DNA of 64,000 bases from Arthrobacter sp. OAP107 (GTDB taxonomy: Bacteria > Actinomycetota > Actinomycetes > Actinomycetales > Micrococcaceae): the NCBI RefSeq assembly GCF_040546765.1, contig NZ_JBEPOK010000001.1:5270001-5334000 (forward strand), in the 5' to 3' direction. Below, one piece after another: positions 32,339-41,028 of the stretch. Under the pieces are notes generated by a model that saw only the letters and a program-made list of their open reading frames with translations, searched no databases and had not been told where the DNA came from. How positions within the stretch are numbered: the first letter of the stretch is position 1; each line of letters begins with the position of its first letter. The translations under genes were made by a program, and so were the position numbers.

Positions 32339-33301
32339 ATGAGCGCGGGGGAGTTTTCAGGACCGATCTACCGCGACACGCGCGACCTCACGCCCTTCGG
32401 CGGCGGCACGGTCCGCACCCCGGTGCGCGGAATAGCAGAGGGCATGGGCGGGCTCATCCACGGCATGCTCGGCGGCAGCGACTCCCGGATCAGCGTGGAC
32501 GGCGGCGTCCCCCGGCTCAAGCTGCTGCCCGGCAAAGCTGCCCGGACCGTGTACGACGCCATCTTCTCCAACAACGACCCCAACGCCCTCATCGCCGTCG
32601 GCCGCGCCCATCCCGGCTGGGCAGGGCTGTGCTGCGTGATGGCCGGTCTCCTCGCCTACAAGCAGGGCGGGTACCTGCGGGCCGCTGAGCTTCTGCAGCG
32701 CGGGCTTTCCATCAGGAACGACGACGAGGCGAACCAGTTTGCCGCCAGTTATCTGACGCGTGTGGTCACCCGGGTGGAGGTGGCCGAACGCATCGTGGTG
32801 CCGGTGCTGTTCAGCGAGGAGTCGGTTTTCCTTGCCCTCTCCCATTCCCTCCGGGAAACGGGGCAAACCGAGGCGGCTTTGGAAACGCTGGTCAGGCTGC
32901 CGCCGTCGTTGCCCACCGCGCTGGCGAGATGCGCACTTGCCGCCGCCCTGGGCCGGGACCAGGAGGTGGTGGTCTGGACGGAAGGCCTGCTGAACGCCGA
33001 CGACCTCTCCGCGGCGCTGCTCCTGATCCGGGCCCGTTCGCTCCGCCGGCTCGGCGCCCACAGCCAGGCCCAGCAGGCACTCAAGGAAGTCCTGCGGCGG
33101 CAGAAGACCAGCATGTCCCTGCGCAACGACGCTCTCACCGACCGCGCCCTGATCCTGCTGGACAACGGACGGAAGTCCCTCAATCCGCGGGACTGGCAGC
33201 GCGGCAAGCAGGCGGAGCTCGAAACGTTCGAGGTCATCCGGAAGGACATCGAGGCGCGCCGCGCGTGGGAACAGAAATGGAAGCAGTTCGGCGGGGACTG
33301 A
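32339..33301 (+). CDS. TPR-like protein of unknown function
   Basis: 320 residues, soluble. The N-terminal 75 residues (YRDTRDLTPFGGG, PRLKLLPGKAARTVYDAIF) are unlike anything I recognise; from about residue 80 the protein is a run of helical hairpins with tetratricopeptide spacing: AGLLAYKQGGYLRAAELLQRGLSI, ALSHSLRETGQTEAALETLVRLP, ARSLRRLGAHSQAQQALKEVLRR. TPR arrays hold other proteins together. It follows the DUF456 gene by 26 bases. No signal peptide or membrane segment is seen, and the partner is unknown. Confidence 0.75.
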   Translation: MSAGEFSGPIYRDTRDLTPFGGGTVRTPVRGIAEGMGGLIHGMLGGSDSRISVDGGVPRLKLLPGKAARTVYDAIFSNNDPNALIAVGRAHPGWAGLCCVMAGLLAYKQGGYLRAAELLQRGLSIRNDDEANQFAASYLTRVVTRVEVAERIVVPVLFSEESVFLALSHSLRETGQTEAALETLVRLPPSLPTALARCALAAALGRDQEVVVWTEGLLNADDLSAALLLIRARSLRRLGAHSQAQQALKEVLRRQKTSMSLRNDALTDRALILLDNGRKSLNPRDWQRGKQAELETFEVIRKDIEARRAWEQKWKQFGGD

Positions 33302-33350
33302 GCCGGCGGGGGCCGGCGGGCCACTAGGCGGCTCCTTGCCCCTGGGCGGG

Positions 33351-33407
33351 GCCGGCTCCTGTGGGCAGTGCCGGCTCTTGTGGGCAGTGCCGGCTCTTGT
33401 GGGTCGT
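33351..33407. repeat. three tandem 19-bp repeats
   Basis: Units begin at 33351, 33370 and 33389 and read GCCGGCTC(C/T)TGTGGGCAGT; the third differs at its last bases. They fill most of the spacer between the TPR-like and SnoaL-like genes and end 24 bases before the latter's ATG. Confidence 0.8.
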
Positions 33408-33431
33408 TAGGGGCCGCGATACAACGGACCC

Positions 33432-33791
33432 ATGACTGATGCAATCAGGCAGTGGATGGACAGGTACATCGCGGCGTGGACCAGCAATGACCCCGAGGAC
33501 ATCGGGGGGCTCTTCACCGAGGAGGCCGTGTACGCCACGCGGCCCTACGACCCCGACCCGTGGCGCGGCCGGGCACAGATCGTGGAACGCTGGATCGGCT
33601 CGGCGGACCAGCCCGGGGACTGGAGATTCGAGTGGTCCCTGCTGGGGTCCGACGGCGACTTGGCGTTCGTGCAGGGCCGCACCACGTACCTCGACGACCG
33701 TCCGAGCTACGAGAACCTGTGGGTGGTCCGGCTCGGTTCCGACGGGCGCGCATCCAGCTTCACCGAGTGGTTCATGGAGCAAAAAGTCTGA
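33432..33791 (+). CDS. SnoaL-like/NTF2-like fold protein
   Basis: 119 residues, one NTF2-like alpha+beta cone: helical start AIRQWMDRYIAAWTSNDPEDIGGLFTEEAVYATRPYD, then WRGRAQIVERWI and antiparallel strands to EWFMEQKV. The fold serves small hydrolases, isomerases and binding proteins, so the function cannot be named. It lies just after the 19-bp tandem repeats and converges with a LysE gene (33 bases apart). Confidence 0.85.
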   Translation: MTDAIRQWMDRYIAAWTSNDPEDIGGLFTEEAVYATRPYDPDPWRGRAQIVERWIGSADQPGDWRFEWSLLGSDGDLAFVQGRTTYLDDRPSYENLWVVRLGSDGRASSFTEWFMEQKV

Positions 33792-33824
33792 GGCTGGCCC
33801 ACCGGCGTTTGGATAGACCGGCTG

Positions 33825-34469
33825 CTATACGAATCTGCCGAGGGCCGGAAGCAGCTGCTCCGAGAGCAGTGCGGCGCCCAGGAGCACCATGATGATTCCG
33901 CTGGTCAGCGTTACCCTGCGCGCCGCGTCCGGCCGGGACTGCAGCAGCTTCCGCGAGAGCAGGGCCACGCAGGTGTACACGAGGGCAGCGAGCAGCACGA
34001 AGGTCAGGCCCAGCAGGCCCGATTGAACCGGCACCGGCAGCGGCGCGTCAGCGCTGACGAACTGCGGCACTAGGGCCAGGAAGAACAGCAGCCCCTTGGG
34101 GTTGATGCCGCTGGTTCCCATGCCCTGGAGGAAGGACCGGAGCTGGTTCTGCCCCGGATTTCCGGCGGCCGTTGCCGTGAAGCTGGCACCGCGCCATGAA
34201 CGGATGGTGACGGTTCCCAGCCACAGCAGGTAGACGGCGCCGGCCACCGTGATCCAGCCCAGCAGGCCCGGCATGCTGGCCAGGACCGCGGCGAGTCCGG
34301 CCACCATGAGGACAGTGTGCAGGACGTAGCCGCTGCACAGCCCCGCCACGGCGGGGACAAAGCTGCGGCGGCCGAGGCCTGCCGTGATGGAGTAGGCCCA
34401 GTCCACCCCCGGGGTGCAGGCGAGGGCCGCTGCAACCACGATGAAGGCGAGGAAAAGCTGGGGATTCAT
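33825..34469 (-). CDS. LysE family amino-acid exporter
   Basis: 214 residues with about six TM segments. N-terminal signature LFLAFIVVAAALACTPGVDWAYSITAGLGRR and the conserved GINPKGLLFFLALVPQFV segment mark the LysE/RhtB family, which exports lysine, homoserine/threonine or related amino acids with protons. ATG 34469 is preferred; upstream sequence overlaps the divergent regulator's promoter. It diverges from an Lrp/AsnC gene 105 bases away, a classic pairing in which the regulator senses the exported amino acid. Confidence 0.93.
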   Translation of the reverse strand: MNPQLFLAFIVVAAALACTPGVDWAYSITAGLGRRSFVPAVAGLCSGYVLHTVLMVAGLAAVLASMPGLLGWITVAGAVYLLWLGTVTIRSWRGASFTATAAGNPGQNQLRSFLQGMGTSGINPKGLLFFLALVPQFVSADAPLPVPVQSGLLGLTFVLLAALVYTCVALLSRKLLQSRPDAARRVTLTSGIIMVLLGAALLSEQLLPALGRFV

Positions 34470-34573
34470 GGCGGGCTCCTGCGTGTTTGGCGGTAAGAAA
34501 AGCCTAGGCAAAACGGCGCCAGATGTGCTCGCCAATTTCGCGCGGATCGCGGCTGCAGGAGTAAGATTTTTGC

Positions 34574-35029
34574 GTGCTGGACCATATTGACAGAAGTATT
34601 TTGCGCCACCTCAAGGAAGACGGCAGAATGACTGCCACCGCCCTGGCAGCCAAGGTGGGCCTCACCGTGGCGCCGTGCCACCGCCGGCTCCGCGACCTTG
34701 AGCAGTCCGGCGTGATCCGCGGCTACAAGGCGGACATCGACCCGGCCGCCGTCGGGCTCGGTTTTGAGGCGATCGTCTTCGTGACCCTGCGGCAGGTGGA
34801 CCGCCCGACGATGGAGATCTTCGAGAACCGGGTGGCGGAAAACCCGAACATCGTGGAGGCTCAGCGGCTGTTCGGTTCCCCGGACTACCTGCTCAAGGTG
34901 ATCGCGGAAGACCTGCCCTCGTACCAGCGCTTCTACGACAGCGAGCTGACAGTCCTTCCGGGCGTGGAACGGCTGACCTCAACCCTGGTGATGAAGAACC
35001 TCAAGTCCAACGCAGGCCCGCCTGTCTGA
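34574..35029 (+). CDS. Lrp/AsnC family regulator, probably of the LysE exporter
   Basis: 151 residues. N-terminal HTH: DHIDRSILRHLKEDGRMTATALAAKVGLTVAPCHRRLRDLEQSGVIRGYKADIDP; C-terminal RAM ligand domain with ENPNIVEAQRLFGSPDYLLKVIAEDLPSYQRFYDSEL. The start is GTG 34574. Lrp proteins form octamers and respond to amino acids; the divergent LysE gene is the obvious target. Downstream lies an intergenic palindrome (35069-35134). Confidence 0.92.
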   Translation: MLDHIDRSILRHLKEDGRMTATALAAKVGLTVAPCHRRLRDLEQSGVIRGYKADIDPAAVGLGFEAIVFVTLRQVDRPTMEIFENRVAENPNIVEAQRLFGSPDYLLKVIAEDLPSYQRFYDSELTVLPGVERLTSTLVMKNLKSNAGPPV

Positions 35030-35068
35030 CCCGCCGCCCGCCCGCCGTCGTACGCCCTTAAAACCAAC

Positions 35069-35134
35069 AGCGCGAACGGACATTTAAGGCCCCCGATCCG
35101 GGTGGACCAGGGGCCTCAAATGTCCGCTCGCGCT
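35069..35134. repeat. intergenic palindrome, family A copy 1
   Basis: Arms 35069-35093 and 35110-35134 pair at 23 of 25 positions. The consensus arm starts AGCGCGAACGGACA and ends AGGCCCC. The same element occurs at 46968-47023. Here it lies between the convergent Lrp and metalloprotease genes and could terminate both. Confidence 0.85.
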
Positions 35135-35150
35135 GGACTGCCTCCCGTGC

Positions 35151-37868
35151 TCAGCGGGGATTCAGCACGACGTTCTGGAAGGTGCCCTTCCCGGAGCCGG
35201 TGTGGAGCCAGAGTGCTCCGTCAGCGGACACGGAAACGACGTTCGGGTTGCCCGTTCCGGCGAAGCGCCCCACGCTGGCGAAGGTGGTGTAGGCGTTCCA
35301 GCCGGTGCCGAGCTGCGTGCGGGCGAGGAAGCCGGAGGCGCCGCTGCCGGGGTAGAGCCAGAGCGTGCCGTCCGACGCGCGGGCCATCAGGTCGGCCTTT
35401 CCGTCACCGTTGAAGTCGTTGCCGGCAACCACCTGGGTGAACCCCGCCCAGCCGGAACCGATCTGCTTCCGGGCCAGGAAGGCGCCCGTCCCGTTGCCGG
35501 GGTAGAGCCACAGCTTGCCGTCCGGCTCCTGCGCGATGATGTCCGGCTTTCCGTCGCCGGAGAAGTCGCCGGGGGCGATGAGCCGCGCGAAGGCCTGCCA
35601 GCCGGTGCCGATCTTCTTCGGTGCCTGGAAGAGTCCCGTTCCGTTGGTGGGGTAGAGCCAGAGCGAACCGTCGGGCTTCCGGGCCAGAAGGTCGCGGCCC
35701 CCTGCGCCGTTGAAGTTGCCGGCGGAAATCACCTGGTCGAAGGCCTGCCAGCCGGTGCCGAGCTGCCGGGACGTGCGGAACCCGCCCGAGCCGTTGCCGG
35801 AGTAGAGCCGCAGGACGCCCTGAGGTGTGCGGGCCAGGACGTCGGGCTTGCCGTCGCCGTCCAGATCGCCGGCCTCCCAGACCTGGCTGAACCCGCCCCA
35901 GCCGGTGCCGATCTTCAGCTTGGTGGCGAAACCGCCGACCCCGTTGCCCGCGTACGCGGTGATGGCCCCGCTGGTGCTGGCCGTCAGGATATCCGTGAGA
36001 CCGTCGGAGGTGAAGTCCTGACCGGCGATCAGCTCCGTGCTGGCCCAACCGGTGGCCAGGGTGGTGCGCGGCAGGAAGCCGCCCGTTCCACTGCCCGGGT
36101 ACAGGTAGACGGTCCCGGTGCTGGAGCGGGCGAGCAGGCCCGGGCCCGTGGCCAGCCCTCCCGCCGCGGTGACGGCGGTAAATCCCTGCCAACCGGAGCC
36201 GACCTGCTTGGACGTCAGGAATCCGCCGGTTCCGCTGCCGGGGTAGAGCCACAGCGTTCCGTCGGCGCGCATGGCCAGCAGGTCGGCCCGCTTGTCGCCG
36301 TTGAAGTCGCCGGGTGCGAGGATGCGCTTGAACCCGTCCCAGCCCACGCCGATCTGCTTGCGGGCCTGGAAGCCGCCGGTGCCGCTGCCAGGGTACAGCC
36401 ACAGCGCACCGTTGGACGTCCGGGCAATGAGGTCCGTCTTCCCGTCACCGTCGAAGTCGCCGTTGCCGAAGACCATGTTGAAGCCGTTCCAGCCCGTTCC
36501 GACCTTCACCGCGGTTCCGAGCTTGTTGCCCCCGAGGCCCGGGAGCAGGAGGAGCGACCCGTCTCCTTCGCGGGAGATCATGTCCGCCGTGCCGTCCCCG
36601 TTGAAGTCGCCGGCCGAGAACTGGATCCTGGTATGCAGGGCGAGGTCGGCATCGATGCTGACGGTGGCCGACGTGGCGGTGACGGCGTTGACCGTGACCC
36701 GGGTTCCCGCATGTGTGATGAACGTGCTGCCGGCCTGCCAGGTGTGGTTCGTGGCGTAGTACCCGCTGAACGGAATGGTGGATGGCATCAGCACCAGCGA
36801 GGACGAGGGGGTGGCGCCGCCCCGCTGGACCACCTTCACGCCGCGGTTGCCGGCCGGCCCGCCGGCCAGGTAGGCGTCGTAGCCGGCAGGCTGGCGGAGC
36901 TCCAGGTAGTAGACCTCCTTGCTGACCGGGTCGGTGAACTTCACCGCGCGGTAGGCCAGCCTGGTGTCACCCCAGGGCTTAAGGGTGTAGCTCTTCACGC
37001 CGGATGCCACGCCGAGGTCGCGGATGTCGGTGGCAGCGCCCAGGCCTCTGGCGTCCCAGAACGGCGAGCTGATCACCGGCATGTTGTAGCTGGACAGGCC
37101 CATGATGTCGGTGCTGTCGCCGTATTCGCGGATGTAGCAGGAGGAGTCCGTGAACTGCCCGGTGCTCGTGGTGCCCACGTCCGAAATGCCGCTGCTGCAC
37201 TGCAGGGCGTCGGCGTGCATGGATCCCAGGACGTGGCCGAACTCGTGGGCGATCACGCTGTTGGTGAAGCCGCTGATCTGCGGCATGAGCACCCGTCCGC
37301 TGTTGCCGGTGCTGCTGAAGCCGGCGCCGAGGGCGCCGCCGGAAAGAGTGGCGCTGGGGACGAAAATCACCAGCCCCTTGTTGGCGCCGTAGGTCCACTT
37401 CAGCTCGGTGGTGAGCTTGTTGATCATGTCGTAGTAGGAGTCCGTGGACCTCGCCGTCTTGGACGCCAAGGTGGCCCGTTCGGTGACGGTCATGGAGATC
37501 CGGCCGCCGGACATCGCCTTCCAGTAGTTGCTGGCGGCCGTCACGGCCGCTTCGGCCTGGGCCATCGGAACCACGCCCTTGTTGTCCAACAGCGTGGCGA
37601 CGACGACCTTGACGCTGAGCGCGGCAGCGGCCGTTCCGCCCGCCTCGGTCTGCAGGGCCAGCCCGGCGGGCGGCCCGTCCGCCGGCACGCCCGGCGCGGA
37701 TTCGTATCCGTGGGGCACCCGTTCCGAACCGGACTCGACCGGCAGTGAGGTGCCGGCGCCGGAGGGATCCGTGGCTGCCACGGCGGCAGCAGCAGGAAGA
37801 GAGATGAGGCCCGCGGCGAAAACCAGCAAACCCGTGACAGACGCGATTGAACGGGAAAAAGAGCGCAT
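35151..37868 (-). CDS. secreted zinc-metalloprotease-like protein with VCBS/FG-GAP repeats
   Basis: 905 residues. A signal peptide (MRSFSRSIASVTGLLVFAAGLISLPAAAAVAA) directs export. The zinc site is a metzincin-type HEFGHVLGSMH with H208, E209, H212 and H218, in a domain of about 90-400 that also holds conserved DSSCYIREYGDSTDIMGLSSYNMP (a Met-turn-like MG). From about 430 to 890 there are about ten tandem repeats with DFNGDGKADLLARxxDGTLWLYPGSGTGGF: VCBS/FG-GAP blades with DxDGDG-type calcium loops, probably a beta propeller for binding surfaces or glycans. Bacterial relatives are annotated as peptidases. It is monocistronic, bounded by the family A palindrome. The protein is extracellular; its substrate is unknown. 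Confidence 0.9.
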   Translation of the reverse strand: MRSFSRSIASVTGLLVFAAGLISLPAAAAVAATDPSGAGTSLPVESGSERVPHGYESAPGVPADGPPAGLALQTEAGGTAAAALSVKVVVATLLDNKGVVPMAQAEAAVTAASNYWKAMSGGRISMTVTERATLASKTARSTDSYYDMINKLTTELKWTYGANKGLVIFVPSATLSGGALGAGFSSTGNSGRVLMPQISGFTNSVIAHEFGHVLGSMHADALQCSSGISDVGTTSTGQFTDSSCYIREYGDSTDIMGLSSYNMPVISSPFWDARGLGAATDIRDLGVASGVKSYTLKPWGDTRLAYRAVKFTDPVSKEVYYLELRQPAGYDAYLAGGPAGNRGVKVVQRGGATPSSSLVLMPSTIPFSGYYATNHTWQAGSTFITHAGTRVTVNAVTATSATVSIDADLALHTRIQFSAGDFNGDGTADMISREGDGSLLLLPGLGGNKLGTAVKVGTGWNGFNMVFGNGDFDGDGKTDLIARTSNGALWLYPGSGTGGFQARKQIGVGWDGFKRILAPGDFNGDKRADLLAMRADGTLWLYPGSGTGGFLTSKQVGSGWQGFTAVTAAGGLATGPGLLARSSTGTVYLYPGSGTGGFLPRTTLATGWASTELIAGQDFTSDGLTDILTASTSGAITAYAGNGVGGFATKLKIGTGWGGFSQVWEAGDLDGDGKPDVLARTPQGVLRLYSGNGSGGFRTSRQLGTGWQAFDQVISAGNFNGAGGRDLLARKPDGSLWLYPTNGTGLFQAPKKIGTGWQAFARLIAPGDFSGDGKPDIIAQEPDGKLWLYPGNGTGAFLARKQIGSGWAGFTQVVAGNDFNGDGKADLMARASDGTLWLYPGSGASGFLARTQLGTGWNAYTTFASVGRFAGTGNPNVVSVSADGALWLHTGSGKGTFQNVVLNPR

Positions 37869-38053
37869 TGAGTTCCTTATTGAGACCGACCCCCCGGCGG
37901 AGACCCTGAGTGAACCTGCACCCGCTGCCTTGCCCAGCGCAGCGGCGGATGCGGAATCAGGCTACAGTCCCCACCGCAGGAGAGCCGCCGGAATATCCGC
38001 AGTTTTCCCCAATGATTTGCGCAATATCGGAGGGCCGTTCCGAACGGCCCGAT

Positions 38054-38521
38054 TCAGTGCTCTAGGAGCCCCGTGGTCCGGTAGGGGATCACCTCGCGCA
38101 GGAACATGCTGGTGGACGTCCGGACGATTCCCGGGCACAGCCGGATCTCCTCGGACACCCGGTACAGGTCGTCGGGGCTCGTGGCCACGACGCGGATCAG
38201 CAGGTCGGTGTCGCCCGCCGGTGCGTGGCACTCCAGCACCTCCGGGATCTCGCGCAGGGCAGCGATGGCCTCGTTCAGATGGCTCTGGTCCAGTTCGGCG
38301 CTGACCGCCGCGGCAACCCCCCGGCCCAGGGCCGCGGGAAGCACGCGGCTGCTGTTGGGCCGGAGGGCGCCCGACGCCGTCATCCGCTCCAGGCGCGACT
38401 GTACCGTTCCGCGCGCCAGGCCCAGCCGCTGGGCCAGGACCATGATGGGCAGCCGGGGATCGTCGTCCAGGGCGGCAAGGATCCGCCGGTCCGTGGCGTC
38501 GAGCTGCTGCAATCTGATCAC
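38054..38521 (-). CDS. Lrp/AsnC family transcriptional regulator
   Basis: 155 residues. HTH: QLDATDRRILAALDDDPRLPIMVLAQRLGLARGTVQSRLERMTASGALRPNSSRVLP; RAM domain: PEVLECHAPAGDTDLLIRVVATSPDDLYRVSEEI. It belongs with the actinobacterial Lrp proteins controlling amino-acid metabolism genes. No metabolic gene is directly adjacent (upstream is a 362-base spacer and gluQ, downstream the metalloprotease), so its target lies elsewhere or is itself. Confidence 0.92.
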   Translation of the reverse strand: MIRLQQLDATDRRILAALDDDPRLPIMVLAQRLGLARGTVQSRLERMTASGALRPNSSRVLPAALGRGVAAAVSAELDQSHLNEAIAALREIPEVLECHAPAGDTDLLIRVVATSPDDLYRVSEEIRLCPGIVRTSTSMFLREVIPYRTTGLLEH

Positions 38522-38883
38522 TCCTCGTCCGGTTTCTGCGCGCAGGACCGGTCAGATTGACCAGTTTATGCCATGCCCGTTGCGCCTACTGTAGGTCTCC
38601 TGCTCAAATAGTGGCAACGCAGGCGACGGTTACCCCCCAGCCCGCAGGCTACAGGCAACCGGCACACCACCCGGCATCCTGGACCACGCTTCCCGCAAGG
38701 AGGCAGCCGCTGATTGACACTTGTTCACGCATTCGTCTTTCTGCAGGAAGTGCCTCGATTTCCTTGGCGGAGTTCCGTCCGGGGCAGGCACGGCAAGAGC
38801 CCCTGAGCCACCGATTCCCGGCCAACGCCCGGAGTGCGCGGTAGCTGAGGGGCTCTTGTGGTGTTCGGCATAGGGTGGAGGGC
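38522..38883. other. 362-base region between lrp and gluQ, mostly without genes
   Basis: It separates the minus-strand lrp from the plus-strand gluQ. I see no supported open frame. A TTGACA box is present at 38714-38719 without a good -10. The last 90 bases contain the 15-bp stem hairpin at 38794-38858. The rest shows no repeats or tRNA-like fold. Confidence 0.45.
38794..38858 (+). other. long-loop hairpin upstream of gluQ
   Basis: CAAGAGCCCCTGAGC (38794-38808) pairs at 14 of 15 positions with 38844-38858 across a 35-base loop. It ends 25 bases before the gluQ ATG, so it would fold in the leader if transcription starts at the TTGACA region. It could be a terminator/attenuator or a small structured RNA; position alone does not decide. 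Confidence 0.45.
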
Positions 38884-39765
38884 ATGACGTCTGCCGGCCG
38901 CTTCGCCCCCAGCCCGTCCGGTGAACTGCATGTGGGGAACCTCCGGACGGCGATCCTGGCCTGGCTCTTTGCCCGTTCCACCGGGCGGCGGTTCCTGCTG
39001 CGGGTCGAGGACCTCGACCGGGCGCGTGCCGGGGCTGAAGCCGCGCAGCTGCGGGATCTGGCCGCCGTCGGCGTGACCTGGGACGGTGCGGTGGTGCGCC
39101 AAACGGACCGCGAGCCCCTGTACACGGCGGCCATCGGACAGCTGGCCGCGGCCGGGCTGACGTACGAATGCTTCTGCACCCGCAGGGAGATCCAGGAGGC
39201 GCCCTCCGCGCCGCACGCGCCCCAGGGCGCTTACCCCGGAACATGCAGGGGGCTGTCGACGGCGGAGCTCGAGTTCAAGCGGTCCATCCGCCCGGCGGCG
39301 ATCCGGCTGCGTTCCTCCGTGGCCGAATGGACCGTCGAGGATGTGCTGCACGGGACTTACACCGGAGTGGTGGATGACTTCGTCCTGCGCCGGAACGACG
39401 GCGTGACCGCCTACAATCTGGCCGTGGTGGTGGATGATGCCGAGCAGGGCATAGACCAGGTGGTCCGCGGAGACGACCTCCTGCCGTCCACGCCCCGGCA
39501 AGCGTATCTGGCGTCGTTGTTGAATATGCCCGTTCCGGAATATGCACATGTCCCGCTGGTGGTGAACGCCAACGGCGCCCGACTGGCCAAACGGGACGGT
39601 GCGGTGACCCTGGACGACCTGGCCGCCGTCGGACTTCCCTCGGAAGCGGTGCGGCGGACTATCCTGGAGTCGCTGGGCCTTCCCACGGCTTCCCTGGAAG
39701 CCGCCCTTGCGGCCTTTTCGCCCGCCGGCCTGCCCCGCGGGCCGTGGGTGTGGCCCGGGGTGTAG
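38884..39765 (+). CDS. gluQ: glutamyl-Q tRNA(Asp) synthetase
   Basis: 293 residues, a truncated glutamyl-tRNA synthetase lacking the anticodon-binding domain. It activates glutamate and attaches it to queuosine 34 of tRNA(Asp). The HIGH-like motif is PSPSGELHVGNLRTA near residue 13, the KMSKS-like motif is RLAKRDGAV near residue 235, and the zinc site is C-x-C in YECFCTRRE with the Tyr and later Cys of YPGTCR. ATG 38884 has GGTGGAGG upstream; GTG 38875 is possible. It is alone on its strand and is preceded by a structured leader. The C terminus (LPRGPWVWPGV) is normal for the family. Confidence 0.95.
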   Translation: MTSAGRFAPSPSGELHVGNLRTAILAWLFARSTGRRFLLRVEDLDRARAGAEAAQLRDLAAVGVTWDGAVVRQTDREPLYTAAIGQLAAAGLTYECFCTRREIQEAPSAPHAPQGAYPGTCRGLSTAELEFKRSIRPAAIRLRSSVAEWTVEDVLHGTYTGVVDDFVLRRNDGVTAYNLAVVVDDAEQGIDQVVRGDDLLPSTPRQAYLASLLNMPVPEYAHVPLVVNANGARLAKRDGAVTLDDLAAVGLPSEAVRRTILESLGLPTASLEAALAAFSPAGLPRGPWVWPGV

Positions 39766-39774
39766 CGGGCTGTG

Positions 39775-41025
39775 TCACGCGGTCGTGGACCGGTGCTCCA
39801 GCTTCTCCAGCGCGGCGTGGAGCAGGTCCGTGTTCCGGCGCTCATCGATGACGATCGAGGCCCCTAGCGCGGCAACGATGATGAGCAGGCAGATGGGAAC
39901 CGGGAGGCCGGCCGCCGCCAGGGCCACTGCCCCCGCAAGCACAACAACCACCCCGGTGGTGACGGCGACGAGGGCGCGGTCGACGCACGTCATGACGCTG
40001 AAGAGTGCCGTGAGCGAGACCTTGAAGATTGCCACGGGAACGGCGATGCTGGCAACCGCCACGGCGGCGCTGATGTGCGCTGCATGGTCGATGAAGTAGG
40101 CGGCGACGTGCAGGCCCGCGCCGGTGGCGGCGATCGCGGCGAAGACGGGGATGTGGCCGTAGCCGAAGAAGTAGGAGCGGTGCCGCTGCACGTGCAGGGC
40201 CCGGCCGGCGGGCAGGATGAAGTAGATCCACCACATGCCGAAGGCCAGCGCGGTGCCGCCGAAACCCACCAGGGCGGCATCGGCCGACCAGCCGTGCCCG
40301 GCCACGATGGCCCGGAGTGTCTCGACGGCGCCGATGAGGCATTCGCCGAGGGCAATGATGGCCAGCAGGCCATAGCGTTCGGCGATGTGGTGGGCATGCC
40401 AAGGCGTAGTGGCGTTACGCTCTGCAACATACGGGGTGCCCAGTTCCAGGACATACAGCGGTGCAATCATCAGGAACGTGGTGGGTACGTCCGCCGGGAT
40501 GAGCAGCACGGTGATCCACCCCAGCTGGACCACCGCCAGGTATCCCGCGTAGCGAAGGCACGTCTTCCGCCGGGCCGGGTCCTGCCGGGCGGCCCGCAGC
40601 CACTGGGAGACCAGGGCCAGCCGCATGATGACGTAGCCGCCCACGATGACGGCGTTGTCCACGTGCTTCCCCTCCACGAGGGAGTGGAACATGGGCTCGA
40701 TTCCCATCGTCAGGATCAGGACCCCCACCATCTGGACCATGGTGACCACGCGGAACACCCAGTCGTCGGTGTCGTAGGCGCTGGCGAACCAGGTGAAGTT
40801 GATCCAGGCCCAGATCACGGCAAACATCGCGAAGGAAAAGCCGAGCAGCCCGGCGCCGAAGTGTGCCTCCGCGATCTCATGCGCGAACTGGCTGCCGGCC
40901 ACGCCGAAGGCGATCACGAAGGTGAGGTCGAAGAAAAGCTCCAGAGGGGTGGCCGTGCGGTGCGGCTGGTGCGGATCCCTGCCGCCCATGCGGGCCACGG
41001 CGTGGCGGAGGGGGTTTAAGGACAT
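39775..41025 (-). CDS. low temperature requirement protein A (LtrA) family membrane protein
   Basis: 416 residues with about 11-12 hydrophobic segments. Signature start: TATPLELFFDLTFVIAFGVAGSQFAHEIAE (E-L-F-F-D-L-x-F-V), then WAWINFTWFASAYDTDDWVFRVV and HHIAERYGLLAIIALGECLIGAVETL. LtrA was named from a Listeria cold-growth mutant; its biochemistry is unknown. It starts 3 bases after the stop of the Pyr4-like gene, so the two are co-transcribed. It converges with gluQ. Confidence 0.93.
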   Translation of the reverse strand: MSLNPLRHAVARMGGRDPHQPHRTATPLELFFDLTFVIAFGVAGSQFAHEIAEAHFGAGLLGFSFAMFAVIWAWINFTWFASAYDTDDWVFRVVTMVQMVGVLILTMGIEPMFHSLVEGKHVDNAVIVGGYVIMRLALVSQWLRAARQDPARRKTCLRYAGYLAVVQLGWITVLLIPADVPTTFLMIAPLYVLELGTPYVAERNATTPWHAHHIAERYGLLAIIALGECLIGAVETLRAIVAGHGWSADAALVGFGGTALAFGMWWIYFILPAGRALHVQRHRSYFFGYGHIPVFAAIAATGAGLHVAAYFIDHAAHISAAVAVASIAVPVAIFKVSLTALFSVMTCVDRALVAVTTGVVVVLAGAVALAAAGLPVPICLLIIVAALGASIVIDERRNTDLLHAALEKLEHRSTTA

Positions 41026-41028
41026 GGT

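Noticed and set aside
33302..33431. Tandem repeats considered as a CRISPR-like array
   Set aside because: Units are adjacent 19-base copies without spacers and there are no cas genes.
35202..37748. Plus-strand open frame of 848 codons under the metalloprotease gene
   Set aside because: It is Gly/Val/Ala/Gln-rich nonsense caused by the repeats' codon pattern; the minus-strand frame has a signal peptide, zinc site and VCBS repeats.
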